Positions 26,591-36,655 of a stretch of DNA of 64,000 bases are shown piece after piece. Source of the DNA: Flavobacterium lindanitolerans (lineage in GTDB: Bacteria > Bacteroidota > Bacteroidia > Flavobacteriales > Flavobacteriaceae). The position numbers were made by a program, and so were the translations under genes. Where the stretch lies: assembly GCF_002846575.1 (NCBI RefSeq), contig NZ_PJND01000007.1:1364001-1428000 (forward strand). Reading direction: 5' to 3'. Under the pieces are notes generated by a model. The model made no database searches and was not told the DNA's origin. It worked only from the letters and a program-made list of their open reading frames with translations. How positions within the stretch are numbered: the first letter of the stretch is position 1; the number at the start of each line of letters is the position of its first letter.

Positions 26591-29500
26591 ATGATGAATT
26601 ATTACACTCTTTCGAGTTTTAGAAAAACCTCTAAACTCAGAAAAGGGATTGGGAATTTGGCTGACCCCCGGCCTGATTCTATTTCTCGCGGAGCTAGGCC
26701 TTCTTGGATTAGCTTGTTTTTGATAGTCATATTGATGGCTATGAATCATTCAGTTTGGGCCCAGAACTCGGCAAATTACACGTTTGCCACTTCCACTACA
26801 GGTTCACTGGCACTTGATATGAATGGCGGAGCCGTTGATATGAGTACAGGAACAACACAGCTGATAGGTCCTGGTCTTGACGCAGCCGTTTCGGCTGTTA
26901 CCAATATTGGATTCGACTTTCACTTTATGGGAAACAGGTTTACCCAGTTTTCGGTTCAGGAAGATGGAATCTTGCAATTGGGATCAACAGCTGCGCCAAC
27001 CAATACTTATAGCATAAATGGAGGTTCGGCTACTTCTCCAAGGCTTTCAGCTTTTAATGCTGATTTAAGAACAGGTCTTACTACCGGAAAAGTTCATTAT
27101 AAAGTATCGGGAACAGCACCAAACAGGGTTTTGGTAGTTGAGTTTCTTAATATGCAACTTTTTTATACTTCAACTACAAGTGTAACAGCAAATTCAACAT
27201 GGCAAATACGACTTTACGAAAAAGGTAATGTAGAATATGTTTACGGAAGCATGTCAGCAGTAGATGTTGGTGCCGGAAATAAATCCCCTTCTATTGGTTT
27301 TTATACTGGGTCTGCTACAGGTGCTTTTGCTTCGGTTTTATATGCCGGAAATACTGTTTCTGTAACGAATCCATATGCTGCCAATCCGGCTGTAACTGCT
27401 TTGGGATCAATTGCTAATCTAAATTCTGCTGCTGATGGAAACAGAAGAGTTTATCAGTTTATACCTCCAGGAAACCCTGGTAATGCATTAGCTACAGTTA
27501 TTCCGCCACCTACATTTTTATCTTTTTCAAATGTTGGTTCGGCATCTATGACGTTAAATTGGGCAGAGTCATCTCCAAATATAGATGTACTAAAATACAT
27601 AATCTTAAGGTCTTCTGATGGAGGTGCTACTTATACTCAGGCTGGTACTGTGAACGTAGGAACTACCACTTACAATGTAACAGGATTAACACCCGCTACT
27701 GCTTATTCATGGCGTGTTTATGCTATTAGTGAAGGAGGAAAAAGTACTGATTTAGATGCTGTTCAGGCAACAAATGCTGTGGGTACATTTACTTCTATTA
27801 CAACAGGGAACTGGAATTCAGCTTCGACATGGGATGCTGGAATGGTTCCTAGTTCTTTTGATAGTGCAATAGTTTCTGTAGGAACAACGGTAACGGTTGA
27901 TGTGACAGGTTTGTCTATAAACAATCTTTCGGTTGAAGGAACTTTAGCTTATGGAACTACACCAACCAATTTTACAGTAGGCAATAATCTAACAGTAGCA
28001 TCAGGTGGAATTGTAAACGTTTTTAATGGAACTACTGGAAAAACATTAACTGTCACTGGAAATATCCAGAACAATGGAGTGATTGATGTTTCTGTAGGTG
28101 GAACAGCCGGTACGCTGACGTTAAATGGAACAGCTGTACAAACTGTAAATGGTTCAGGTACTTTTAATACTGGTATTATAAGAAACTTAACATTTAGCAA
28201 TACGAACACAGCTACACCAAACGTGAACTGGCTTATTAATGATGTCAAAATTGCTAATAATTTAAATATAACTGGTGCCAGAATTAATTTGGGAACTAAT
28301 AAAATGACTTTTGGTGCGAATGCAGCAGGGGGCACTTTAACGGCTCCTGTAGGGACCGGTTTCCTTCCAGGTGCTAAGTTCTCAAGATGGTGGACAGCAA
28401 CAGCAACAGGAACTACTATTTCGGCAGCAACAGATCCTACAAATGCAACGAGTAGATATCCTTTTATAAACAATGCAGGAGAGAACAGAGCAATGTATAT
28501 TACGAGAACCAATGCAACAGGTGCTGTAGCCGGTGAATTGGCAGTAATATATAATGATGTTGCAGGTGTTACTTCAGGCTTGTCAGTAGCTGATGGCGCT
28601 TATACAATAAACGAAAGATATAATGGAAGATGGGTGGTTTCAAATGAAGGAACACCTGTTAGTTCAAGTTCTTATACTGTTGTTTTGTTCGCTCAAAATG
28701 CATTCTCAGGATTGGCTAATGGAAATGCAAGGGTTATGTTTGCTAATGCAGCTATTGGAGGTGCTCACCAAAATGGTACGACAACTCCTGGAGCGCAAAG
28801 AATTACAGTATCTCAGACTGATTTATTGTCTGCTCCTTTATATGTAGGTGTTGCATCTTCTGATATTCCATTTATTTCTGTTGCTAACGGAAACTGGACT
28901 ACTCCGGCTACATGGAACAAAAATGCAGTTCCGGGTGCTACAGATATTGTAACAATTGCAAATAACACAACTGTAGCTTTAGATGGAGCTAATACTATTA
29001 CAGGTTTAACAGTAGCAACTGGCGGTACTTTGAATGCTGCAACAGGAAGCCTTAACTTTACATCTCTTACAAATGGTGGTACGGTAAACATTTCTGGAGC
29101 TTCTTTGATTGCTGCAAATACAGTTGCAAACAATAGCATAATGAACATTACCGGCGGTAGCTTGAATGTTACGGGAGCAAGTACTACTGGTATCACAAAC
29201 GGATCAAGCGCTACACTTACAGTTGGTGGTGGAACAATTAACCTTTCTGCAGCAGGTGCAAATAACCGTACTTTCTCAAACAGTGGAATTATGACCGTTA
29301 CTTCAGGAACAGTGAATGTTTTTGGTAACATGGTTCATAATGGCGGTTCTACTTTCAATCAGAGTGGTGGAAACATTAATATTGATGGTAATAATGCCGG
29401 AAGTGCTACTAATTCTGTAGCTTCAGGAACCCATATATTAAATATTACTGCAAATGCTGTAGCTAACCTAAGCCTAACAGGTGGTACAATTACTATTGTC

Positions 29501-32500
29501 GATCCTCCTCAAAGTTCTAGTGCTTCAACGTATGCATTGAGAATTTATCAAGATGGAGCATATAATTCAGCTAGTGTTAACCATACTTTCAAATTTGGAG
29601 ATGGTATATCTAATGATAATAGTACAACAGGAAGCAACGGATTTTATATATATCTTTTCCCTGGAAACTCTTATTATGGATTAGGAAATGTTACTGTGGA
29701 TTCTGGAACTACAGGAACAAATAGGTTTGTAAAAACAACTAGTGCTGTAGCAATTAGAGGTAACCTGAATATTATTTCCGGTGAGTACCAAATGGGAAGT
29801 GTGCATCATTTAGCTGGAAACCTAATTAATAATGGCACTTTAACAGCAGGAAGTACATTAAATATTAATGATTTTAATGGCGCTGCTGTAGCATCTACAA
29901 ATCCACAATCTATTTCCGGAGCAGGTGTATTCAGAAACTCAGGAACTACTGTTACTGCTAACTTAACCTCTTTGACAGTTAACAACTCTAGTACAACAGG
30001 TTTAACTTTAGATGTTCCTCTTTCTATTAGTGGTACATTAACGCTTACAAGCGGAAAAGTTAATACGACTAATGTTAATTTATTAACGTTAGGGACAGCT
30101 ACTGCTGGTGGAACATTAACAGGAGGAAGTGCAACAGCTTATGTAAATGGTCCGTTGGCCAGAACTATAATAAGCGGTAACCCAAATACTACTTACCAGC
30201 ACTTTCCTGTAGGAAAAGCTGCTTATGCGCCAATTTGGTTAGCTCCCGCTACAACTGCGGTTTCTAACTTTAAAGCAGAAGCTTTTGATTCTAATACAGG
30301 TACAGCAGACGTAAGCTTACTTAATTTGTCTGCAACAAGAAGATGGGAAATTCCTTTAATGTCAGGTACAATTACTGATATGAATGTAAGATTGGGAGAT
30401 GCTTCAATTGTGAGCACAAGTATCCCTGTTCAGGCGCTAACTCCTGCAGGTGTTTACACAAATGCTTTTGGTAGCGTTGCCACTTATGCAGCTGGAACGG
30501 CGGGAGCTCCTAATACTACTCAGTCCAATCTGCCTATTTCTGCCGCTAATTTCACAGGCTATGTTTCTTTTGCAGATTCTAATGCTTGTAGTGGTACTCC
30601 AAATCCAGGAAATACTGTAGCTTCTGCTACTACAATTTGCGCTGGTGCTTCTGTAGCATTAAGCCTGCAAAATGCAATTTCTGGTTCAGGTGTTACGTAT
30701 CAATGGAAAAGTTCTACAGACGGAACTGTTTATAATGATATTGCCGGGGCAAACACGCCTACATTGACTGTAGTGCCAACGGTAGCTACATATTATGAGT
30801 GCGTAGTGACATGTTCTGCGGGACCAGCTACAGGAACTTCAACTCCTGTGCATATTGTTTTCACACATCAGGTAGCGACAAATACGCCGGCTACACGTTG
30901 TGGTACGGGAACTGTTCAGCTAGCAGCTACACCAAGTGCAGGTGCTACTATTAATTGGTATGCAGCAGCTGCTGGAGGTGCTCCGGTAGCTACAGGAAAT
31001 ACCTTTACAACTCCATCTATTTCTGCAACAACAACCTATTATGCTGCTGCTGAAGTGTCTACTCCTCCTGCAGCTAATACATTAGGAGCCGGAGCAACAA
31101 ATTCAACTACTGCAGGACAATCTTTCTTCCCAGGAAGCTGGGGAGGAACCAAGACTCAGTATATTATCAGAGCTTCTGAATTGATTGCCGCTGGATTTTC
31201 AGGAACGTCTAACTTTACTAGTTTAGGGTTTGAACCTACAACTTCAGGTCAGGCTTACCAAGGATTTACTGTACAATTGGCAAATACAACAGCGACAACA
31301 GCTCCTACAACTACTTTTATTAACTCAGGATTGGTGCAAGTATACGCTGGAACCGGAACCAATGGTGGATTTACACCAGTAGCTAACACAGTGAATACAT
31401 TAGCTTTTGGAACAGGTGCAGGTTCATCTTCGGTGTTTAACTGGGACGGTAGTTCTAACATTCTTGTTACTATTTCATGGAGTAGTGTTCCAAGCGCTAC
31501 AACTTCTTCAAATAGTTCTTTGAAAGTAGATGATGTAGGATTCGTAGCATCGGCTTACAGACAAAGAGACAGTGTTACTCCTGCAGCGATGTTAGCTGAA
31601 ACGGATGTAAACAGTACAACTAATTTCAGACCTAAATTTATAATCAACGGACAGTCAATCTGTTCTTCGCCAAGAGTTCCTGTTGTTGCTACGGTAACAA
31701 CTGCTCCGGCTCTTACATTGAGTGGAAACCCGGCCGCGGTTTGTGGAGGCGTTGCTACTACAGCCGTAACAATTACAGCTGGTGCTTCAGATTATGATAC
31801 ATATGTATGGTCGCCTTCTACAGGTGTTTCCGGAAATGCTGGTTCAGGATGGACATTCACTTCTTCGGCAACTACTGTATATACGCTTACTGCAACCAAC
31901 ACTACAAGTGGATGTTCTACTACCGCAACAGTGAATGTTACTGTAAATACAACTCCTCCTGCAATTACTGTGACGCCTGATGCGCCTGCAGTTTGCGCCG
32001 GAAGTGTACAGCAATTGACAGTATCAGGTGTGCCTGCCTCACCAACTGTTGTTTCCGGAACGGGAGCTGCTACTTCAGGTACTAACGCTACTAATGCAAC
32101 ATTAGGTCCAAATCCATTCCAGGCATATTATGGTGGTACAAAACAGCAGTGGATTTATACTGCAGCTGAATTGACGGCTTTAGGCTTTATTCCTAATACG
32201 CAGATTAGTGCTATAAAATTAGATTTAGCTACAGCCAATACTACTTATGCACTTAACAATCTTGTTGTAAAAATGAAAAACTCTGCTACAGCAAGTTTTG
32301 CTACAGCTACTTCATGGGAGGCGGGTATGACAACGGTTAAGGCTGCTGCTAACTATACTCCGGTTGTAGGCTTGAATAATTTTGTGTTAGACGCTCCTTT
32401 TACCTGGAATGGTACTGATAACTTAATTATTGAAATGAACTATAGCAATAATAACGGTGGTAATAGTACTACTTATAACACGGCTAAACATAGCCCTACA

Positions 32501-33691
32501 ACTTTTGTAAGTACTATTTTCTATAGAGCAGATAATGTGACTGGTACAGCAATAGATGCATTTGTTGGAACTTCAAGTTTTACTTATAGCTCTAGAAATG
32601 ATGTAACGTTTGAAATAATTGCTCCTGCAATTACCTGGACATCAACTGGAACAGGTGATTTGTTTACTGACGCAGCAGGTACAATTCCATACGTAGCCGG
32701 TAGTGCAGCAGGAAGAATATATGTGAAACCTGTTGGTAACACAACATATACAGCTACTGCTACTATTGGAACCTGTTCTTCAACAGACAGTACTTTGGTA
32801 ACTGTTACACCAACTGTTACTCCTAACTTTGCTGAAATTGGAACAATTTGTCAGTCATCTACGGCTCCAACACTTGCGACGACTTCTCCAAACGGAATTA
32901 CCGGAACATGGTCTCCTGCAACGGTTAATATGAGTGCAAACGGAAGTTATGTTTTCACACCAACTACCGGGCAATGTGCCACAACCCAAACGTTGAATGT
33001 TGTTATTACTCCAGAAACCGTTCCTAACTTTGCACCAATTGCAGATATTTGCCAGGGCTCAACAGCTCCAGCATTGGCAACAACTTCTCCAAATGGAGTT
33101 ACAGGAACATGGAGTCCTGCAACAATTAGCAATACAGCTAGTGGAGCTTATGTGTTTACGCCAACTGCAGGACAATGTGCTACAACTCAAACGTTAAATG
33201 TAACTGTAACGGTTACTCCGGCTCCAACAGCTACTTCTCCACAAGATTTCCCTGCGGGTGCAACATTGGCAAGTTTGACTGTGAATGGTACTGGAATTAT
33301 CTGGTATGACTCAAGTGCAGCAGGGAACGTATTGCCAGCTACAACTCCAATAGTTTCTGGAACTACTTACTATGCTTCACAAACAGTAGGTGGTTGCGAA
33401 AGTGTTCAAAGAGTAGCAATACAGGCTGGTACGGCACTTAAAGTAGACGGTTTCGACAATGCGAACTTTAAGTACTATCCAAACCCTGTAAACAATATTT
33501 TAACTGTATCTTACAGCGAAGCCATAACAGGTCTTAAGCTTTACAATATGGTAGGACAGCAGCTGATTACTAAATCAGTAAATGCAAATGAAACACAAAT
33601 TGATATGTCTAATTTGCCGGCAGGATCTTACTTATTGGAAGTATCTTCAGGTAACAAATCCAAAATGGTTAAACTATTGAAGAATCAATAA
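26591..33691 (+). CDS. Giant T9SS-exported adhesin-like protein, 2366 residues
   Basis: The signal sequence is unusually long: about 35 polar, basic residues before the hydrophobic core LFLIVILMAMNHSVWAQ (cleavage near residue 58). Approximate order: an N-terminal beta domain (60-300); a fibronectin type III-like domain (305-396, ending in TGLTPATAYSWRVYA); long beta-helix-like stretches introduced twice by NW-rich openings (GNWNSASTWDAG near 400, NGNWTTPATWNKN near 760); Ig-like domains near 1340, 1436, 1710 and 1797; two related modules containing GGTK-Q-I and W(D/N)G (about 1503-1690 and 1833-2013); two 67-residue tandem repeats (2078-2211); and a type A T9SS sorting domain (YYPNPVNNILTVSYSE to VKLLKNQ). 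Thr, Ser, Gly and Asn dominate. Expected on the cell surface, for adhesion or gliding-related attachment. The ligand is unknown. Confidence 0.88.
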   Translation: MMNYYTLSSFRKTSKLRKGIGNLADPRPDSISRGARPSWISLFLIVILMAMNHSVWAQNSANYTFATSTTGSLALDMNGGAVDMSTGTTQLIGPGLDAAVSAVTNIGFDFHFMGNRFTQFSVQEDGILQLGSTAAPTNTYSINGGSATSPRLSAFNADLRTGLTTGKVHYKVSGTAPNRVLVVEFLNMQLFYTSTTSVTANSTWQIRLYEKGNVEYVYGSMSAVDVGAGNKSPSIGFYTGSATGAFASVLYAGNTVSVTNPYAANPAVTALGSIANLNSAADGNRRVYQFIPPGNPGNALATVIPPPTFLSFSNVGSASMTLNWAESSPNIDVLKYIILRSSDGGATYTQAGTVNVGTTTYNVTGLTPATAYSWRVYAISEGGKSTDLDAVQATNAVGTFTSITTGNWNSASTWDAGMVPSSFDSAIVSVGTTVTVDVTGLSINNLSVEGTLAYGTTPTNFTVGNNLTVASGGIVNVFNGTTGKTLTVTGNIQNNGVIDVSVGGTAGTLTLNGTAVQTVNGSGTFNTGIIRNLTFSNTNTATPNVNWLINDVKIANNLNITGARINLGTNKMTFGANAAGGTLTAPVGTGFLPGAKFSRWWTATATGTTISAATDPTNATSRYPFINNAGENRAMYITRTNATGAVAGELAVIYNDVAGVTSGLSVADGAYTINERYNGRWVVSNEGTPVSSSSYTVVLFAQNAFSGLANGNARVMFANAAIGGAHQNGTTTPGAQRITVSQTDLLSAPLYVGVASSDIPFISVANGNWTTPATWNKNAVPGATDIVTIANNTTVALDGANTITGLTVATGGTLNAATGSLNFTSLTNGGTVNISGASLIAANTVANNSIMNITGGSLNVTGASTTGITNGSSATLTVGGGTINLSAAGANNRTFSNSGIMTVTSGTVNVFGNMVHNGGSTFNQSGGNINIDGNNAGSATNSVASGTHILNITANAVANLSLTGGTITIVDPPQSSSASTYALRIYQDGAYNSASVNHTFKFGDGISNDNSTTGSNGFYIYLFPGNSYYGLGNVTVDSGTTGTNRFVKTTSAVAIRGNLNIISGEYQMGSVHHLAGNLINNGTLTAGSTLNINDFNGAAVASTNPQSISGAGVFRNSGTTVTANLTSLTVNNSSTTGLTLDVPLSISGTLTLTSGKVNTTNVNLLTLGTATAGGTLTGGSATAYVNGPLARTIISGNPNTTYQHFPVGKAAYAPIWLAPATTAVSNFKAEAFDSNTGTADVSLLNLSATRRWEIPLMSGTITDMNVRLGDASIVSTSIPVQALTPAGVYTNAFGSVATYAAGTAGAPNTTQSNLPISAANFTGYVSFADSNACSGTPNPGNTVASATTICAGASVALSLQNAISGSGVTYQWKSSTDGTVYNDIAGANTPTLTVVPTVATYYECVVTCSAGPATGTSTPVHIVFTHQVATNTPATRCGTGTVQLAATPSAGATINWYAAAAGGAPVATGNTFTTPSISATTTYYAAAEVSTPPAANTLGAGATNSTTAGQSFFPGSWGGTKTQYIIRASELIAAGFSGTSNFTSLGFEPTTSGQAYQGFTVQLANTTATTAPTTTFINSGLVQVYAGTGTNGGFTPVANTVNTLAFGTGAGSSSVFNWDGSSNILVTISWSSVPSATTSSNSSLKVDDVGFVASAYRQRDSVTPAAMLAETDVNSTTNFRPKFIINGQSICSSPRVPVVATVTTAPALTLSGNPAAVCGGVATTAVTITAGASDYDTYVWSPSTGVSGNAGSGWTFTSSATTVYTLTATNTTSGCSTTATVNVTVNTTPPAITVTPDAPAVCAGSVQQLTVSGVPASPTVVSGTGAATSGTNATNATLGPNPFQAYYGGTKQQWIYTAAELTALGFIPNTQISAIKLDLATANTTYALNNLVVKMKNSATASFATATSWEAGMTTVKAAANYTPVVGLNNFVLDAPFTWNGTDNLIIEMNYSNNNGGNSTTYNTAKHSPTTFVSTIFYRADNVTGTAIDAFVGTSSFTYSSRNDVTFEIIAPAITWTSTGTGDLFTDAAGTIPYVAGSAAGRIYVKPVGNTTYTATATIGTCSSTDSTLVTVTPTVTPNFAEIGTICQSSTAPTLATTSPNGITGTWSPATVNMSANGSYVFTPTTGQCATTQTLNVVITPETVPNFAPIADICQGSTAPALATTSPNGVTGTWSPATISNTASGAYVFTPTAGQCATTQTLNVTVTVTPAPTATSPQDFPAGATLASLTVNGTGIIWYDSSAAGNVLPATTPIVSGTTYYASQTVGGCESVQRVAIQAGTALKVDGFDNANFKYYPNPVNNILTVSYSEAITGLKLYNMVGQQLITKSVNANETQIDMSNLPAGSYLLEVSSGNKSKMVKLLKNQ
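32822..33223 (+). repeat. Two tandem 201-bp (67-residue) repeats within the adhesin gene
   Basis: Units 32822-33022 and 33023-33223 each encode PNFA-I--IC, STAP, LATTSPNG, TGTWSPAT, YVFTPT and GQCATTQTLNV. By eye 48 of 67 residues are identical, with many synonymous base differences, so the duplication is not recent or has been under selection. Confidence 0.9.
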
Positions 33692-33713
33692 TCAATTTTT
33701 ATTGATAAAAATG

Positions 33714-33739
33714 AAAAGCCTCCTTCGGGAGGCTTTTTT
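33714..33739 (+). terminator. Terminator after the giant adhesin
   Basis: AAAAGCCTCC, UUCG-type tetraloop TTCG, GGAGGCTTTT and more T. A textbook intrinsic terminator, showing the next gene is a separate unit. Confidence 0.93.
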
Positions 33740-33909
33740 GTTGTAAAAAAGTTATTGAAAAGTAAATTTTTAAATTTCTATAAAGAATTTTATTGTTAAA
33801 AATATTTTTTGTTATCGTTTAAAATACAATTAATTTCGATGAATAACATAAAATGTTAATTCTTAACAAAAAGATAATGCGTTTGTTTAATGTTTTATTA
33901 ACGAATTCT

Positions 33910-33917
33910 TAACTTTG
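33910..33917 (+). promoter_or_regulatory. -7 box TAACTTTG of the second surface protein
   Basis: Exact TAnnTTTG, 17 bases before ATG 33935, with TTG at 33883-33885 (spacer 24). The alternative GTG start at 33917 would lie on the box itself and is rejected. Confidence 0.55.
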
Positions 33918-33934
33918 TGAAAAACAAATTTATA

Positions 33935-36415
33935 ATGAAAAAAACTTTACTATTTACATCCTTACGGACACTGATGGTTTTGGTGTTTGGATTATTTTTT
34001 AATGGAGTATGGGGGCAAACTTCAGTTCAAAACTTTGGTACTGGAACAGCAAACCATACATCACAAACAGGATCTACAGGTGTTATACCTAATCCAACTT
34101 CCGGAACTACTTGGGTAAGAGGAGGGGCGACAGCACCTAATGCTCCAATTAGTCTGTTGAATGGAACAAATCCTTTAGGGGCTGATGGAAGTTATGTAAA
34201 AGCAACAGCTTCTTCTACTACTTCTGTAGCGAAGTTTTCGCCAATAGTTGGATATACAGGAAGTACAGAATTTTATACTTCATTTAAAGTGTTGTTTGGG
34301 AATTCTACTGCTACGGCAGTAGCAGGTTCTGGTAGTTGGACTTTTTATCAGGGTTCTGGGTCAATGTATTCCGATGCATCTGATTTCGCAGGATCAGCAG
34401 TATTTGCAGGAATCCGTTTTACATATGATTCAGGAGGAAATGTGAATATCACTTCGAGACAAAACTCTAGCTGGGTTAGTACTGGATTTACAGTTACTGC
34501 CTTGACACAACTGGAAGCGCATAAGGTTGAGATTATTGGTAACAATAAATCGAGCGGCGTAATTAATTATACATATAATGGTTTGCCTGCTAGTGTAGCT
34601 ACCCAAAAATATGATTTGTATGTAGACGGTGTTTTGATAGGTAATGATATTGCACAAGGAGCAATGTCTAGTGGATCTAATGTTAACAGTACAACATTTA
34701 TAGGGATTAGTAGTACATCCAATGCTGCAAATATTTTTGTTGACGATGTGGTTGTCTATAATGCGGTTCCGGCATCTATTGGTACTGTTCCAACTTCAAC
34801 AACCTGGAATGGAACGGCTTGGTCAAACGGAACACCAACTTCTTCTTTAGACGCTATTATAGCAGGAGATTACTCTACAGGTGCAGCAGCTCCACAAGGG
34901 GTATTTACAGCTAAATCGCTTACAGTAAATTCAGGAATATTTACAGTGGCAACAGGAACTTCGGTAACTGTTGAAAATGCAATTGTAAACAATGCGGCTT
35001 CAAGCAACTTTATTGTAGAGAATAATGCGAATCTGATTCAGACAAATGCTGTAGCCAATACAGGATCAATCAAGGTAAAAAGAAACAGTAATCCGTTATA
35101 CCGTTTTGACTACACTTTATGGTCGTCTCCATTAATCGGGCAAAATCTGAAAGGTTTTTCTTCAGCAACGCTTTCCAACAGATTTTATACCTACAATACT
35201 GCGACGGGTACAAATGGTGATTACGAAGCTGTTTTTCCAACGCAAAGTGAAGGGTCTTATAATTTTGAATCAGGAAAAGGATACCTGATCAGAACTCCGG
35301 ACTCACATCCGGCTTATGTTGAAGGCGATCCTGGAACTGCAATCAATGCAGAATTTACAGGTGTTCCATATAACCAAAGTGTAAACGTGGCACTTTCAAA
35401 TGCAAATACAGGTTTCAATCTTGTTGGAAATCCTTATCCATCTGCAATTTCAATTGCTCAATTGTTTTCTTCTAACTCCGATGCAATTGACGGAACAATC
35501 TGGTTCTGGAGAAAAAGAAACGGAGCCTCAGGTAGCGGTTACGCTACTTCAACAGGAATGGGAGTAACAAGTGCCCAGCCGGAAGCAGCAGCTCTTAACC
35601 CAAATGGTGTAATCAATGCCGGACAAGGATTCTTCGTAAAAGTGAAATCGGGAGCGACTCAAAATACATTGAATTTTAGCAATGCGCTTCGTTCAGCAAC
35701 TACCGGAGGTGCATTTTTTAGAAATGCAAATACAACCGAAGTAGAAAGACACAGAATATGGTTGAATCTTTCTAACGGAACAGAGGTTGTAGGTCAGACT
35801 TTATTAGGTTATATGACAGGTGCTACTTCAGGTATTGACTATGGTATTGAAGGTAGCTACTTTAATGATAGTGCCATCGCATTCACTTCTTATATCGAAA
35901 ACAAGGAATTTGCAATTCAGGGAAGAAGTCTTCCTTTTACATCTGATGATGTGGTTCCAATGAGTTTTAAAACAGATGTTGCAGGAAACTATACTATTGC
36001 AATTGATCATGTTGATGGACTTTTTGCAGGCAGCCAGGAAGTTTTCTTAAAAGATAATACGACAGGACAACTTCATAATCTTAAATCAGGTGCTTATTCA
36101 TTTGCGTCTGAAACAGGAGTGTTTAACAATCGTTTTGAGATAGTTTACAGAGCAGCACTTGGTGTTAAGGTACCTACAATTTCTTCTAATAATATTGTAG
36201 CATACAAACAAAACGGTTCTTTGGTTATCAATTCCGGAAACTATGTTATGGAAAACATTGAGCTTTACGATATGAGTGGCCGTCTTATTTATACCAAAAA
36301 TAATATCGATGCTTCATCAGCAGTAATAGCAAATCTTCCTATCGCAAACCAGGTTTTGGTAGTGAAAATTACTACGACTGAAAATGGAACTGCCAACAAA
36401 AAAATTGTTTACTAA
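33935..36415 (+). CDS. T9SS-exported surface protein with LamG-like N-terminal region
   Basis: 826 residues from ATG 33935. The signal peptide is MKKTLLFTSLRTLMVLVFGL to VWGQ. Residues 30-270 look like a concanavalin/LamG-type jelly roll (YDLYVDGVLIGNDIAQG, NIFVDDVVVYNAV). A middle part has TWNGTAWSNGTPTSSLDAII and FNLVGNPYPSAIS, typical of flavobacterial T9SS surface proteins. The last 75 residues (YKQNGSLVINSG to NKKIVY) form a T9SS type A sorting domain with ENIELYDMSGRLIYT. Cell-surface location is expected. A 67-residue membrane protein starts 16 bases after the stop, likely co-transcribed. Ligand or substrate unknown. Confidence 0.85.
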   Translation: MKKTLLFTSLRTLMVLVFGLFFNGVWGQTSVQNFGTGTANHTSQTGSTGVIPNPTSGTTWVRGGATAPNAPISLLNGTNPLGADGSYVKATASSTTSVAKFSPIVGYTGSTEFYTSFKVLFGNSTATAVAGSGSWTFYQGSGSMYSDASDFAGSAVFAGIRFTYDSGGNVNITSRQNSSWVSTGFTVTALTQLEAHKVEIIGNNKSSGVINYTYNGLPASVATQKYDLYVDGVLIGNDIAQGAMSSGSNVNSTTFIGISSTSNAANIFVDDVVVYNAVPASIGTVPTSTTWNGTAWSNGTPTSSLDAIIAGDYSTGAAAPQGVFTAKSLTVNSGIFTVATGTSVTVENAIVNNAASSNFIVENNANLIQTNAVANTGSIKVKRNSNPLYRFDYTLWSSPLIGQNLKGFSSATLSNRFYTYNTATGTNGDYEAVFPTQSEGSYNFESGKGYLIRTPDSHPAYVEGDPGTAINAEFTGVPYNQSVNVALSNANTGFNLVGNPYPSAISIAQLFSSNSDAIDGTIWFWRKRNGASGSGYATSTGMGVTSAQPEAAALNPNGVINAGQGFFVKVKSGATQNTLNFSNALRSATTGGAFFRNANTTEVERHRIWLNLSNGTEVVGQTLLGYMTGATSGIDYGIEGSYFNDSAIAFTSYIENKEFAIQGRSLPFTSDDVVPMSFKTDVAGNYTIAIDHVDGLFAGSQEVFLKDNTTGQLHNLKSGAYSFASETGVFNNRFEIVYRAALGVKVPTISSNNIVAYKQNGSLVINSGNYVMENIELYDMSGRLIYTKNNIDASSAVIANLPIANQVLVVKITTTENGTANKKIVY

Positions 36416-36431
36416 TATTACCCCGTCAGAT

Positions 36432-36635
36432 ATGAAAAACTCAATTACAACAAAAATATCCAGCCTGTTGCTTTTGTTATTCCTAAGCACGGCATCTTTC
36501 GCTCAAAATCCAACTGAAGCACCAGATGATGAAGATGTGACGCCAGCGCCAATCAACGATTATATCGTGCCAATGCTTTTGGCAGGAGTGGTTTTAGGTT
36601 ACACTTTTATTAAAGGAAAAGCGAAAAAGGCTTAA
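36432..36635 (+). CDS. Small signal-peptide/transmembrane protein next to the T9SS surface gene
   Basis: 67 residues from ATG 36432: a signal peptide (ISSLLLLLFLSTASFAQ), a short acidic spacer (NPTEAPDDEDVTP), then APINDYIVPMLLAGVVLGYT and a basic tail GKAKKA. That order (proline-acidic spacer, AP-I-(D/N)-(D/E)-Y-I, one hydrophobic helix, Lys-rich end) resembles small flavobacterial proteins I remember near T9SS substrates; databases sometimes call them signal peptidase without support. The layout is like a sorting tail or a small membrane partner. An upstream in-frame ATG at 36384 overlaps the previous gene and is unlikely. Function unknown. Confidence 0.75.
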   Translation: MKNSITTKISSLLLLLFLSTASFAQNPTEAPDDEDVTPAPINDYIVPMLLAGVVLGYTFIKGKAKKA

Positions 36636-36655
36636 TTGTTAGAAGCTCAAAAACA

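Noticed and set aside
27949..28512. Minus-strand open frame of 187 codons inside the giant adhesin gene
   Set aside because: The repetitive Thr/Gly/Asn-coding strand leaves its complement open by composition. The product is a Val/Pro-rich low-complexity string without family motifs. The same holds for 28813-29331 on the minus strand.
36384..36431. Longer start of the 67-residue membrane protein
   Set aside because: It runs through the end of the T9SS gene in another frame and would put 16 residues before a clean signal peptide.
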